64,000 nucleotides of DNA from Guadua angustifolia (taxonomy: Eukaryota; Streptophyta; Magnoliopsida; Poales; Poaceae). The notes beneath the pieces are model-generated. The model searched no databases and was not told the origin of the DNA. It saw nothing but the letters and a program-made list of their open reading frames with translations. Numbering within the stretch: the stretch's first letter is position 1; each line of letters opens with the position of its first letter. The stretch spans positions 44,969,854 to 45,033,853 of the forward strand of contig CM070520.1 of NCBI GenBank assembly GCA_036346375.1, written 5' to 3'. The position numbers and the translations under genes are program-made. Below, piece by piece: positions 12,578 through 23,997 of this stretch.

Positions 12578-13860
12578 GAACTCGAGCTCGTCACCTTCCT
12601 TCGCGCCAACATGGGTATATTCGCTTGGGAGCCCGCGGACATGCCCGGCGTTCCGAGGGAGGTGATCGAGCACAAGTTGTAGGTGAGACCCGGCTCTCGG
12701 CCTGTGCACCAAAGGCTGCGTCGCTTCTCCCCGGAGAAGGTCGCGGTCATCAAGGAGAATCTTGACAAGCTCTTGAAGGTCGATTTCATCCGTGAGATTG
12801 ACTACTCCGAGTGGCTGGCCAACCCGGTCATCGTGCAGAAGAAAGGAGGAAAGTGGAGAATGTGCGTCGACCATACGGGGTTAAACTCGCTTGCGGGATA
12901 ACTTCCGCTCACAAGATCGACCAGATCGTCGACTCCACCGCGAATGCCAAGATGTTGAGCTTCCTGGATGCCTACTCGGGGTACCACCAGATCAAGCTGG
13001 CGGTCGACGACGAGAGCAAGACTTCCTTCATCACGCCGTTTGGCACATATTGCTATACGACCATGTCGTTTGGTCTGCGCAATGCGGGGGCCACATTGCA
13101 GCGCCTGATGACCAAGACATTCGAACCCCAGATCAGGCGAAACCTTGAGGTCTACGTGGACGACATCATCGTCAAGAGCCCCTCCGAGGGCGACCACGTT
13201 CGCGACCTCGAGGAAACCTTCGCCAACCTGAACAGGCACGAGATCAAGCTCAATCCCGAAAAGTGCGTGTTCGGCGCGGCGTCGGGCAAGGTGCTCGGCT
13301 ACATGATCGGGGCTTGGGGTTGGCCCGAATCCGGAGAAGATCGAGGCGATCGAGAAGATGGCGCCCCCGACCTCGGTCAAGCAGGTGCAGAGCCTCACCG
13401 GCCGCATGGCCGCCCTCAGCAGGTTCATCTCGAGGCTCGGCGAGCGCGGGCTCCCATTCTTCCAAACTCTGCGCAAGCACGGGGGCTTCGAGTGGACTCC
13501 GGAGGCGCAGCGGTCCTTCGACGAGCTGAAGGTATACCTGTCGTCCCCACCCCTCCTTACAACGCCACAACCAGGTGAGAGGTTGCTGCTTTACCTCGCG
13601 GCCACCGCCCACGCTGATGCCATCCGGTGGCGAACGGGGTCTCAAAGAAGACCCAATTTATTACGCCGGTGAGGTCTTGCACGCCCAAAGGAGCGCCACC
13701 CGCAGTGCGAAGCCAGATGTTTCCTCATGGCGCTATAAGCTCCAAAGACTATTTTCAGCGCATTCCGTGGTCGCGTCGAGCAACTTCCCGCTGGGGACAT
13801 CTTGCGAACCCAGACGGCGGGCGCGCCGCCAAGTGGGCTATGGAACTAGCGGCGCTTGAT
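12578..13860 (+). pseudogene. Element A reverse transcriptase and RNase H
   Basis: RT copies the genomic RNA into DNA. Motifs in order: ELELVTFLRANMGIFAW after the first TAG; a second TAG at 12680-12682; RRFSPEKVAVIKENLDKLL; GGKWRMCVDHTGLN; a frameshift at about 12895; LSFLDAYSGYHQIKLA; TSFITPFGTYCYTTMSFGL; and the catalytic YVDDIIVKSP at about 13153-13182. The catalytic aspartates are intact, unlike in element C. A frameshift near 13310 leads into the thumb and tether (SLTGRMAALSRFISRLGERG) and the first RNase H, which is broken up at 13600-13850. Confidence 0.88.
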
Positions 13861-14370
13861 GTCCGTGTCGCTCGCCGAATGTACCATCAAGTCGCAGTGC
13901 TCGCCGACTTCGGTGGTCGAGCAGTGTCGTCGCAATTTGCACCAGAGCCTGAGGTCGAGGACGAAAAGACTTGGGTCATGTTCTTTGACGGCTCGAGGTC
14001 CTTCAAGCGCTCGGGGGCTGGCATCCTTATTCTCACAGTAAGCGGCGACCAGCTGAGGTACGTGGTTCGTTTTGGGTTCACGGCGACCAACAATGTGGCA
14101 GAGTACGAAGCTCTCTTGGCGGGCCTCCGAGCTTGCAAGGCTTTGGGCGTGTGCCAGTTGATCGTAAAGGGCGACTCCCAGCTCGTCGTCAACCAGTATA
14201 ACAAGGAGTACCAATGATCGGGAGACTCGATGGCGAAATACCTTGCCGAGGTGCGCAAAATGGAGAAGTGGTTTCAGAACCTGGAGCTCAAGCACATCCC
14301 CAGAAAGGACAACTCCAGCGCCGATTTCCTCTCCAAGCTCGCCTCTTCCGACGACGAGATACTGCCCGAC
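13861..14370 (+). pseudogene. Element A second (archaeal-like) RNase H
   Basis: MFFDGSRSFKRSGAGILI at about 13978-14031, NNVAEYEALLAGLRA at about 14089-14133 and LIVKGDSQLVVNQ supply the D, E and D of an RNase H type 1 fold. The domain sits between the normal RNase H and the integrase. Tat retrotransposons are known for this extra RNase H. A stop at about 14215 interrupts the frame, which resumes as SMAKYLAEVRKMEKWFQNLELKHI and ends with the conserved N-S-x-ADFLSKLAS. Confidence 0.85.
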
Positions 14371-14477
14371 GTCATCCTAGAGTCGTTGGCAGCTCCCTCG
14401 ATCTCCGAACGGGACGCCTTGCTCGTGGCGGTCGAAGGTACACCTCCCTGGGCCAAATCCATCTGTGATTTCCTTGC

Positions 14478-15671
14478 ATGTATGACCTACCACCCGACCT
14501 CGCCGAGAGGAGCGGATCAGCCGCCGGCGGCGAGTCTATACACGCTTCGTCGAAGGAAGCTCTACAGCGACATGTTTCCGGCATCTGGCGCGGTGCGTCT
14601 CCTGAGGAGGGTAAGTACCTCCTAAACGACATCCATTCGACCTCTGTGGAGCACATTCTTCGACAGACGATTGCGGCAAGGCCTTCCGCATGGGGTATTA
14701 TTGGCCAACGGCTCTTCAAGACGCTTCGTGATATCGTCGCACTTGCCGCAAGCATGCCAATTCCACGCCCGGATGTCGCACCAGCCCACCTACACGCTCC
14801 AGACCATCCCGCTCGCCTGGCCCTTCTCGACATGGGGGCTGGATATCCTCGGCCCTTTTCCTCAAGCGGTCGGGGGAAAGAAGTTCCTGTTCATGACCGT
14901 CGACACCTTCACCAAGTGGATCGGTTCGAACCGCCTCGACCATCATTTGCTCGGGCGGTTCGTTTTTTTCCGCCAGCGTGGTCACCAGTCACGGGTTCCA
15001 TGCAAAATTCTCACTGACAACGGTACCCAGTTTACCAGTGAGTTGTTCTAGGAGTTTTGCGAGGAACTCGGCATCAAAATATGCTTCGCCTCGGTGGCTC
15101 ACCCCCAGAGCAACGGAGCAGCGGAACGCGCCAACGGGCAAATCGTCCAGGGCATCAAGAAACGAGTTGCAGATGAGCTCGAACGCTACGGCAAGACCTG
15201 GGTGGACGAACTTCCCACCGTTCTATGGTCTATTCGTACCACGACAAGCCGAGCCACAGGGTCCACACCCTTCCAGCTCGTGTTCGCATCAAGTCGCCCC
15301 GCCTCCCGAGGTCACGCTGGCTCTGCCAGAGTCGGCAGGTCGACCAAGTCGACTTCGAGCACGAACGGTCTCTCGACCTTACCCTCGCGGAAGAAGTAAG
15401 ATGCCGTGCACTGCTACGATCAACGCACTACCTGCAAGCTCTTCGCAGACATGCGTCTCGGTCGGTACGACCTAGGAAGCTCCTTGTTGGGGACCTAGCC
15501 CTGAGACGGATTCAGGGCTCGTCCAGCACCAACAAGTTGTCCCCACGGTGGGAGGGCCCCTATAGAGTCGTTTCAACAGATCACACGGGGGCTTACCGGC
15601 TAGCGATGCCCGATGGCAGAGAGCTCTCTAGCTCGTGGAACATAGATCAGCTTCGAAAGTTTTATGTGTAA
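14478..15671 (+). pseudogene. Element A integrase
   Basis: Inserts the cDNA into the genome. The H2C2 zinc-binding part is frameshifted at 14550-14760. The core follows: STWGLDILGPFPQAVGGKKF with the first catalytic Asp, LTDNGTQFTS with the second, and SVAHPQSNGAAERANGQ with the catalytic Glu at about 15125. A TAG at 15049-15051 replaces the residue after ELF, where Tat integrases usually have Gln. The C-terminal part (WEGPYRV, then SSSWNIDQLRKFYV) ends at a natural stop, 15669-15671. No chromodomain is present, as expected for Tat. Confidence 0.87.
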
Positions 15672-16275
15672 ACTCTATACCTTACATTTCAATAAAGCTA
15701 ATTGTTCCTTTGTCACCCTTTATGATTGCTTCCACCTGTATTGTTGCCATTCTTTGCTCGAGCCTTCTTTTTATTAGAGCACGACCTTTCGCGCACGGCA
15801 CGATTGCTCTTGGTCTACGTGTCGCGGGTTTAACGTTCGCCCCCAGTGGACGAGCTAAACGTAAGCCGAACCTCTTCGCGATCTAGCTCTTCCCTGTGCC
15901 CGGGCCCGAGCCGAGAGCCGCGACACTTTGGCCGTTGAGCAAAATGCGCATGGTCGTGATGGTTGCTCGTGCATTAATCTGGATGTAACCATCTACATAA
16001 CAGGTTTACTTTGGTTCACTCTACTTTTGCGAACTTGTCCTCGACTCTGCAGGTCGTGGCTGCTTGTCCGTATCTACGTCTTGTGCCCGAGGCACGCGTC
16101 GCTCAGCCTCGGACCCAAGGGGGCTGGATAGGGGTATCCTATTGGCATACGACCTACGGCGCACAACTAGGAGCAAAAGAGCGAACACCGAATACCCTAA
16201 ACGATAAGCTTAAAACGAGACAATAGCTCTACAAAAGCAGATCTCAGCTCTTAACACATTTTGTCTTAAGTGTTT
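15672..16275. other. Element A spacer between pol and the antisense gene
   Basis: About 600 bp with no supportable coding region. It separates two convergent genes, pol on plus and the antisense gene on minus, so it should hold their 3' ends. AATAAAG at about 15691 is a possible plant-like polyadenylation signal for the pol transcript. Confidence 0.5.
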
Positions 16276-17063
16276 TTACAGCTTGGCCATCTCGCGGGCA
16301 AGCTTCTCCTGCTCGAGCTCGGCGACTTTGGCCCTCAGGGCCGACAGCTCGCTCTGGTTCTGGAGGGCCACCATGGAGGCATCCGCAGCTCGGCGCCGCT
16401 CGTCTTGGAGTTGGGCCATCGCGCTCGTCGCCACCCTTTTGGCATGCTCAAGTCTCCCTTCGAGCTCCCGGACCTTGGCCTCGAGCTCGGGGGACGCCTT
16501 CGCCGAGGGAGGCGACCGGTCCGCGGCGGCCTTCTCCAGTGCCTCGACCTTGGCCCGTTCGTCCTCGACCGCCTTGTTGGCGCGGCCAAGCTTCTCTTCG
16601 AGTCCCAGGATCTTGGCCTCGAGCTCGGGGGATGCCTCCGGTAGGGGAGGTGCCCGCTCTGCAGCAGCCTTCTCCAAGGCTTCAACTTTAGCCCGCTCGG
16701 CCTCGAGCGCCTTGGCCGACCGTGCGCGTTCTTGCTCCACGGCCTTAAAGCCGTGGTCGCATTCGTAGGCCCTGGCCTGCTCGAGCTCTGCCGCGTGAGC
16801 CACTTCTTGCGCCCTCATCGTCCGGCACAAATCATCGAGCTCCTGGGCCTTCTGCTCGAGCTCCCCCTGCTCGACCTCGATGGTACTGATGAGCCGGGAG
16901 CGCTCAATCTCCCGCGCCTCGATCGCGTCCAGGAGGCCCCTAAGCACGTCAGCGTGCTCTTGAAGACCTTGAAGCCCTCGAGAGGCGTGGTCGATCACCT
17001 TCACGACGGGAGGGGAGGTCCAAAATGAGGGGACAAGGAGCTCAGGCTACCGACTACGAGACG
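16276..17063 (-). pseudogene. Element A antisense gene, C-terminal coiled-coil part
   Basis: An open frame of about 240 codons, rich in Ala, Glu, Arg and Leu with heptad spacing, that should form a long coiled coil. It has an internal tandem duplication: two blocks ending in ERAKVEALEKAA followed by SPELEAK. It is the 3' half of a gene whose 5' half lies at 27168-29469; element B (TSD CGCGG) splits it. Coiled-coil tails are usual for antisense accessory proteins of grass Tat elements. Function is unknown. Confidence 0.78.
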
Positions 17064-17068
17064 CGCGG

Positions 17069-20000
17069 TGTAACATCCCAATTTTTGACTTTCTAAATAT
17101 TTGATAGTATTTTATCGCAATTTATGATTGTCAGGAATTTTCTGGCTTTATTGGAATTTCCTGAGATTTATTCGGATTATCTTAAGAAGTATATTATCTC
17201 CTATTGAAAACTAATTATAAATAGATAAATTTAAAATAAAGTTTGCCCAAAAATATTTTATTTGAGTTTAGAGGGTCTCAAGGTATTTTGAGGTTTTTCT
17301 TTTTCTTTCCGGGTATTTTATTACTTTAAAGAAATCAATCTAATTTTTGTTAAATATTTTAAAAGAAGGGAAAATCTTGATTGGCCATGTGAACAATACT
17401 GGGCATATCCAAGTCAGGCTAGTATCGGCCCGTATGGCCCGGGGTTCGAGATGGATCTCCGTTAGCCGTTAGATCACCTAGGAGTGGTGGGGATTGACCG
17501 GATTGGGAGTAGGCAGGTGTCCGGTTGATTTTGAGCACCGTCCGGATTTTGTCTCGCTGCATACATCTCAGCCGTAGGCCCAGGCGCGTGGAGAAAATCT
17601 TCCGTGCGTTGCCGACTTGAATTCCCGCGCCAATGCCGAAGATAGGCGCGAAGGGACTTCTAGCATGTAGCCGATTCGGACTCTCTGGTGCAGCGTCGTA
17701 GTCAACACGGACTCGAGTCCTTCCGGCACGAGCGCGCGAAACGTGGCCGAGATAAATACGTGGCGCCGACACCGTAGAGCGCAGCGCAGGGACTTTCCTT
17801 CGTATACGTGGCCGCTTCCAAATTCTAGTGCTGACGGCCGAAGCAAACAAGGAAACGAAGTCCGTTTTCGCACGGGATAAGGACACCTGGGGGTATTTAA
17901 GCAGCGTGAGGCATCGCCAAGAAACCAAGCGAGCGTCCAGGAAAGAAGTCGCCAAGAGAACGAGCGGCAGAAGAAAATTCCAGGCGCTCGAGCGAGTCGC
18001 GCCAGCGATCGAAGAAAAATCGCGAAGGATAGCAGCGCGCAGGCGTTGTCGGAGGAATTGAGCGGCAAGGAAATCAGGAGCATCAAGCGAGTCGTGCTGT
18101 CAGGGAAAATTACGAAGGGTAGCAGGTGTCGCCAGGAGATTTCCGAGCGTGCGCTGTTGGGTTGTCGCCGAGGTCGTCGTCTTCGTCTTCGGTGAATTCA
18201 AGTCGCCGTCGCTTCATCACCGATCGGGAGCTTCGTCAGCTGTCGGATCGTAATCAAGTGCACGGAATTCATCCACATCACTTCGGAATCGGTAAGAGTC
18301 TTAGATTAAATATCAACTGTTGGATTTAGGTCGGACAGTTGATATTGAGTCACGTAGTAGATTTAACCGTAACAGTTAGATTGAGTTTCATAGGTCTAGA
18401 TTTTGCCACGTTTTGTCCGTACAAGCCGGGGCGGGAAAATTCAGATTTTCTTTATAAAAATAATTCGAAAAGATTTAGAATTTCTAATTCCAGAGTTTAG
18501 TTTATTTTCAAAACTTCTAAATGCTATATCTTTTGCATTTTAACTCCGATTTGGGTAATTCGAATTTCGAAAAGTTTGTAAGATTGAGATCTTTCCAATG
18601 GTGGATTTTATTTGAATCTTCAAGTTCATTTGCTATTTGGTTTTGGTTTTTATTTGCTTTCTCTCTCGATTCGCGTAGACGTTGAGTTGAGCAAGATTTC
18701 GAAGGAGGAACTATCATCTCAAGATTAATCTTCGGAGCAATACCAAGAACTTAAGCAAGGCAAGTTGTGCTTTGATCATGTTGCACCCATAAACTAGATT
18801 GCATGCTATTTTGATTTACCGTATCACTTGTTATTTTATGTGTATAAATGATTTCAACATAAGTTTGGGATTAGCTATCGTACCCTTTGAATTACACCCT
18901 ACCTTGCTAGTCATATGCCATGATCCACTTGTCACCCTAGGTTGGTTCACTATAGTTGGTTAATAATGAAATCAACATGGATGATTAGATCAGATTAGAA
19001 TGCTTAGCCATGCCACGTCATCACATGTACTTGAATCTTTGATAAATAATCTTGACTAATGGAATATGGAACAATGTTTTGAATTTGTGTGTCTTGTGTG
19101 GTCACACGATGAGATTGAGTTGTGTTGGCAATGGATGTCACGCAACGATATTGAATTGTTGATGGCACGTGGTGCTTGGTAATCAACTGGGGTGGTTATG
19201 ATTTTGGGTCGGAGCAAGTGGCAAGGGCAGGATGCCTAGGTGGGCCCGATGGGCAAAGGGTATGTGTATGTCTTGCTTTGATCAAACCATAAGGACACCT
19301 TGCGAGCCTTTGACCTGAGTCTAACTTGCAACCACATGTCTGGAATGGGACAGCCTAGTTGACTAATTTGCAAATGCTTAGCTTAAGTACTATCGTGGTG
19401 GAGTGGTTCACCCTTTTAAATGAACCCAGATGGCGCAAGAGGGAGGGCCTGTTGTGGTTTTCAGACCCTTCAGTGTTGAAACCTTAGCGGGTAGTACTGG
19501 GTTAAGAGGATGCATTGTAAAGGCTTGGTCATGATTCTCTGTCGGCATACCAAAGGAAGAGTGCTAATAGCTTGGCATCAAAGAGATTATCATGTCATGT
19601 GGGTAAAGTGCATAACCTCTGCAGAGTGTACAATCTATTCGGATAGCCGTGCTCACGGTATTGAGCAATGCTCGGGGATTACAGTCAAGGGTTTAGACTT
19701 TTGAAAACGAAAACTTGAGATGGATGGCAGGATGCCATGTGGATAATGGAATTTGATTTAGGTTGAGACTTGGGTTGATTTGCAAACAATGGAATCTATT
19801 TACTTGTTATTATTTGTTTTACTGTCTTTTCAATCTACATATTGCTTATGTTTTAAAATGCTGCTTACTGCTTAAAGACCACTTAGCCATTCCTTTGGAA
19901 TAAGCCTTGCATATAGCTATGATAGAATTGCATTCTGTGCACAACTTGTTGAGTACGTGTTGGTGTACTCACCCTTGCCTACAAAAATCATCAGTGCTGA

Positions 20001-20306
20001 AGAAGGAGTACCATGAAGGGACAAATGTTTAGGGTGCGAGCCTTGTTAGTTGTCTGTGGTATACTGAGGGGTTACCTACGTCTTCATTCCGCTGCAGTTC
20101 AATTTGTTGTTCAGCCTTATGAGGCATTGTTAAGTAAGTTGACCATAAGGAAATACAACTGGTAATATTTCATATATTATGTCTTTTATCTATTCACGTT
20201 GTGTATGATTGTGATATTCACTAATGTTGAGCCTGTGTGCACTAAGCGTGATCTGGACTAGTCTTTGTATACAGAGGGTCCGAATTTGCATATTCGGGAC
20301 CCGACA
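17069..20306 (+). repeat. Element B 5' LTR (3.24 kb)
   Basis: Pairs with 23998-27162. Long tracts are identical (about 18760-19200 against 25630-26060), while other parts carry many short indels, often where this copy has CTG or CAG. It holds the shared Del-type block at about 19520-19670, including the palindrome CTCTGCAGAG at 19617-19626. Confidence 0.92.
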
Positions 20307-20310
20307 AAGG

Positions 20311-20325
20311 TGGTATCAGAGCCAT
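20311..20325 (+). promoter_or_regulatory. Primer-binding site of element B
   Basis: TGGTATCAGAGCCAT, complementary to the 3' end of plant initiator tRNA-Met, 4 bp after the LTR end. The same site follows the LTRs of C and D. Confidence 0.9.
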
Positions 20326-21169
20326 ACTGACTGTAGGTCTTGACCCCAGATAGTTAGTCGTCTCTATAGGTCCTTCAAAATTATTTTCTAAATTAAAAGA
20401 TCTAAACCAGAAGAATAATATGTTCTTGACTTTTCTCATTCTTCTATTCCTGTCCTTACCAAAAATTCTTTCTTGTCCTTTGCTGAGGTCTCTTTCTCTT
20501 ACCTCTGCTGAATTGAGTTAAATTCTTACCTGAATTATCTTAAATAGAAAACGATATACCACACTTAGGAGATGACATCAAGTGCCTGTTGCTACCATAA
20601 AGATCACGAAGAAAAGAATCATCAAGAATCAAGGAAGGGTATCTGGAGCTAGAAGATTTAGTACTTCAAGTAGCCAGTTGAGACTCATGTGTGGGAGTCG
20701 CGTTTCCTAAGATAGAAGTGTCGCCTATGTAGACGGTAGTTTTGTGTGTTTAGATTGAATTGGTTCTTCTTGATTGCTGAGTGTGTAGTATGCGTTGCAA
20801 AGCTTCTAGGCTTATATAAGCAACCATATCAAGTTATTAATATTTATTGTTTAAGTTATTGGGTTAAACCTATCTCCCCTATGTTAGGATTCTTGCTCCT
20901 TACCTATGCTATTCTCCTCCCTCCTAACCCCTTTGAGGTAATCAAGCAGATGGTTCAGTTTAGTGATAGTAATGGAGCCGATGGGAGTAGAAATCAACTC
21001 GATAGAGACTCCAAGGATGAATTAGTCTTTCAACTGTCACTACCGATAGATACGAAGAGCTTCAAATGGTTTTAGGTCGATCAGACTCCGTTAATGTAGG
21101 CAATGATGAAGCAAATACAGAAAATGACCAATCAAGCTAATGTCAGTAAAAGCGTCTCGAACTGTTATT
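20326..21169. other. Element B 5' leader
   Basis: AT-rich leader between the PBS and the gag remnant. An ORF of about 109 codons at 20746 has no recognised domain and the leader shows no conserved coding. Its first 80 bp resemble what remains of the D interior. Confidence 0.5.
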
Positions 21170-21520
21170 AGTGATCCCTGTACTAACTCAAGGTTATTAG
21201 AATTCATAAAAACTCGTCCACCAACGTTTTAAGTAAATATTTCACCTTTAGAAGCCGAGAATTGGCTCGATACTTTGGAGAGAAACACTACCCTGCAGTT
21301 TGTTCTAGAGCTAAACCTTGTTCTAAGAAGCACTGTCAACCAAACAACTTAAAGGATCGAGCGTGCATTCGCTGTAGGGAAATTAGGCACACCTCAAATA
21401 AGCATGCGATCAATTGCTCTAGTTGCAAGGGAAATCATACAATTAGAAAAGGTCCTATGAGTAACATCACCTATCACCTTTGTGAAAGACAATGTCAAAT
21501 GTTTCTAATGAATTAATGGA
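21170..21520 (+). pseudogene. Element B gag remnant
   Basis: A short piece reading LEFIKTRPPTF and SPLEAENWLDTLE in broken frames matches the start of the gag domain in Del elements (compare FLRIQPPVF...EADDWLRAVE in element C). After it, a Cys/His-rich stretch (CIRCREIRH...CSSCKG) may be a damaged zinc knuckle. Most of gag between these is missing. Confidence 0.6.
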
Positions 21521-22069
21521 AAATGGAAAGGCATGACGAAGAATTACTAGGAAGAGTTTTGAGAAAACTTAGTGCGTTATTTAACAAAAAGGAAAATAGA
21601 AGATCGGAAAAGTGCAATGAATCATGTTTTAAATAAAGAAAGGGTAAAAAAAACAAGTATCCAATATCAGGATCGACAACATGATTGGACAGTTTAGAAG
21701 AGAATTGGAATTTCTTTGGGACAAAATTTTGCCTAGGCTATCATAAATTTAGGAATTAGGGGAAGGATGTTTCTAGACTTATGTTCTCTATATAAAACGA
21801 TATAAGTTTTGGCTGAATCTCCTGAATTGACCGATGCCCCGCATATCTAATAAACATGATAAGTAGGATATCCGTGGAGTAATTGATAAATTCATGGTTG
21901 ATGACAATCTAGTATACCCTAAGACAAGAGAAGATTATGCAGAACATGCTAGATTGATTTAGAAAGATTGCAAGAGAAGTAGTCATATGCTAAGCTCAAC
22001 TAGTGTGAATTTCGGAAGTAAAATAGTTGAAATCCTTAGTCATATAAAGATTGCTAAAGGAGTTATTGT
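21521..22069. other. Element B decayed interior without clear coding
   Basis: This stretch should correspond to protease and N-terminal RT. Only scattered hints remain and no frame is open over a useful length. The RT catalytic core is absent. Confidence 0.45.
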
Positions 22070-23400
22070 TGAACCAAGCAAGGTAGAAGTTGTGTTACAC
22101 AGGAAGCAACCAAAGTACGTTACCTAGATTTAAGGTTCTAGAAATGGTAAGATAATACCGCTGGTTCATAGGAAGGTTTTTCGACAATAGCTAGACCTTT
22201 TGTACGATTATTAAGTAGAAAGAGATGCATCGACACCAGAATAACGAAAAGGGCTTTCGGAAGTTGAAAGAGTAGTTACCATTTAACGCATGTGTTAGTA
22301 TTACTAGCTGTGCGGAGTAGTTTCAATATATAAGGATGATGCTTCTAGGCATAATTTGAGAAGTGAATCAACGTTGTTGCATAAACGATGAGGCAGTTGA
22401 AATTACCCTACGTATGACTTGGAGTTAGTCGTTGTAGTGCGCATAGAGAAATGATGTCACTATCTCATCGAAAATAAATCTGAGCTTTAAGAATCTAAAT
22501 ATATTTACTCAGTCCAACCCTAATATAGGACGAAGGTAATGGTTGGAAAGGATCGAAGAGTCTAGTGTCAGAATCCATAGGCATTTCAGTAAGACTAAGG
22601 TGGTAGTCGACGTTTGACTTACGAGGTAATATGTTGATAATAAGCAGTTAACCAGGGTATAAAAGAATCTAAGAAGTTGAAATTAAAAGGTCGCCCCACA
22701 AGGTTTCATAGTTGCCTTGGAAATAGAACCAACATCAGAAGATCAGAACATAAGAAGTTCGAAGGTAGATGAGGTACAAAATCAAGTTAAGGAAAGGTTT
22801 TGGTAACCTAAGGTGAAGGGCGAAACTATTGGTTATGATACTCAATGTGATGTGAATCAAAAAAAAATAAAGGCAATGTATTAGAGATCTAAAGGTTCGT
22901 TGCAAATCATTATAGATTCCTATAGAAGGCAAATCATGAAAATGATCCCTAGTATAAATGGACCCTAAAAGGTATGAATTCAGAGGAATCATTATTGATT
23001 AAATTAACCAAAATTGCTCATTTCATATCACTGAAGACTACGTATTCAAAAGATCATTTGGCAAATCTATCAAGGATTTAATAACTGCGTAGGTGCCCAA
23101 GAAGATTGTGTCTGATAGAGATATCCAATTTATCTGGAGGTTTTAGAACGAGTTACATGAAGTAAAGGGGAACTTGCTTGAATTTCAGTACAGTTATCGC
23201 CTACCTACCGACAATCAAACAGAAAGAGTTAATCAGATTCTGGAGGGTATGTTTAGAGGTTGTGCATTAGCTTACGCCACGTTTTGGGATAAATGATTGC
23301 CATAGGCAGAATTCAGTTATAACGATAGTTACCAGGCTAGTTTGCAGATGTCACCATTTGAAGTCTTATATGGACGAGCCTGTCGATCCCCATAAGGGAG
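22070..23400 (+). pseudogene. Element B pol remnant: RT end, RNase H and integrase core
   Basis: Fragments in several frames align with Del pol: EPSKVEVVLHRKQPK at about 22070 (RT end, matching VDPGKVQTVLNWKRPQ in C), RNase H traces to about 22700, LTKIAHFISLKTTYSK at about 23005 and VSDRDIQF-like sequence at about 23110 (integrase core), and SPFEVLYGRACRSP-like sequence at about 23350. Many stops and frameshifts. The piece missing between gag and the RT end removes the catalytic YxDD. Confidence 0.75.
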
Positions 23401-23955
23401 TGTTCAGTATTCGGGTCTGAGATGCTCAGAGAGGCTGAAGAACAAGTTGCCATGATCGGAGAAAGGCTAAAGACAGCCCAGTCAAGGCAGAAGGGTTATG
23501 CCGATAATCGTCGTCGTGAATTGAGTTTTGAGCCTAATGATTTTGTGTATCTCAAAGTCATTCCCTTGAAAGGTGTAAAAAGGTTCAACGTTAAAGGAAA
23601 GCTCGCACCTAGATATGTTGGACCATTTAAAATTCTAAGCCGCCGAGGAGAGGTTGCTTATCAGTTGGAGCTACCATAGTCATTAGCAGGAGTCTGCGAT
23701 ATGTTTCATGTGTCTTAGCTTAAGAAATGTCTCAAAGTACCAGCAGAACCAACGCCGTTAGAAGCTATCGAGTTGTAGGAAGATCTGACTTATAAAGAGC
23801 AACCTATTAAGATTTTGGGTGTAATGGAGTGTAGGACCAGAAATAAGTCTACTCGCTTTTGTAGAGTTAAATGGAGTAATCACTCCGAGAATGAAGCGAC
23901 CTGGGAGCATGAAGAGAATCTAAAGGCAGAATTCCCAAACCTATTCTCTAGTTAG
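23401..23955 (+). pseudogene. Element B integrase C-terminus and chromodomain
   Basis: The frame at 23422-23679 reads EEQVAMIGERLKTAQSRQKGYADNRR... then GKLAPRYVGPFKIL, the GPY/F module of chromoviral integrases. A TAG at 23677-23679 ends it. Downstream frames contain the chromodomain signature (RVKWSNHSENEATWEHE) at about 23865-23915 and end near 23955. The chromodomain directs integration to heterochromatin in this lineage. Confidence 0.82.
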
Positions 23956-23997
23956 CCCTAGAATCTCGGGGTCGAGATTCCGTTAAGGGGGGAGGTT

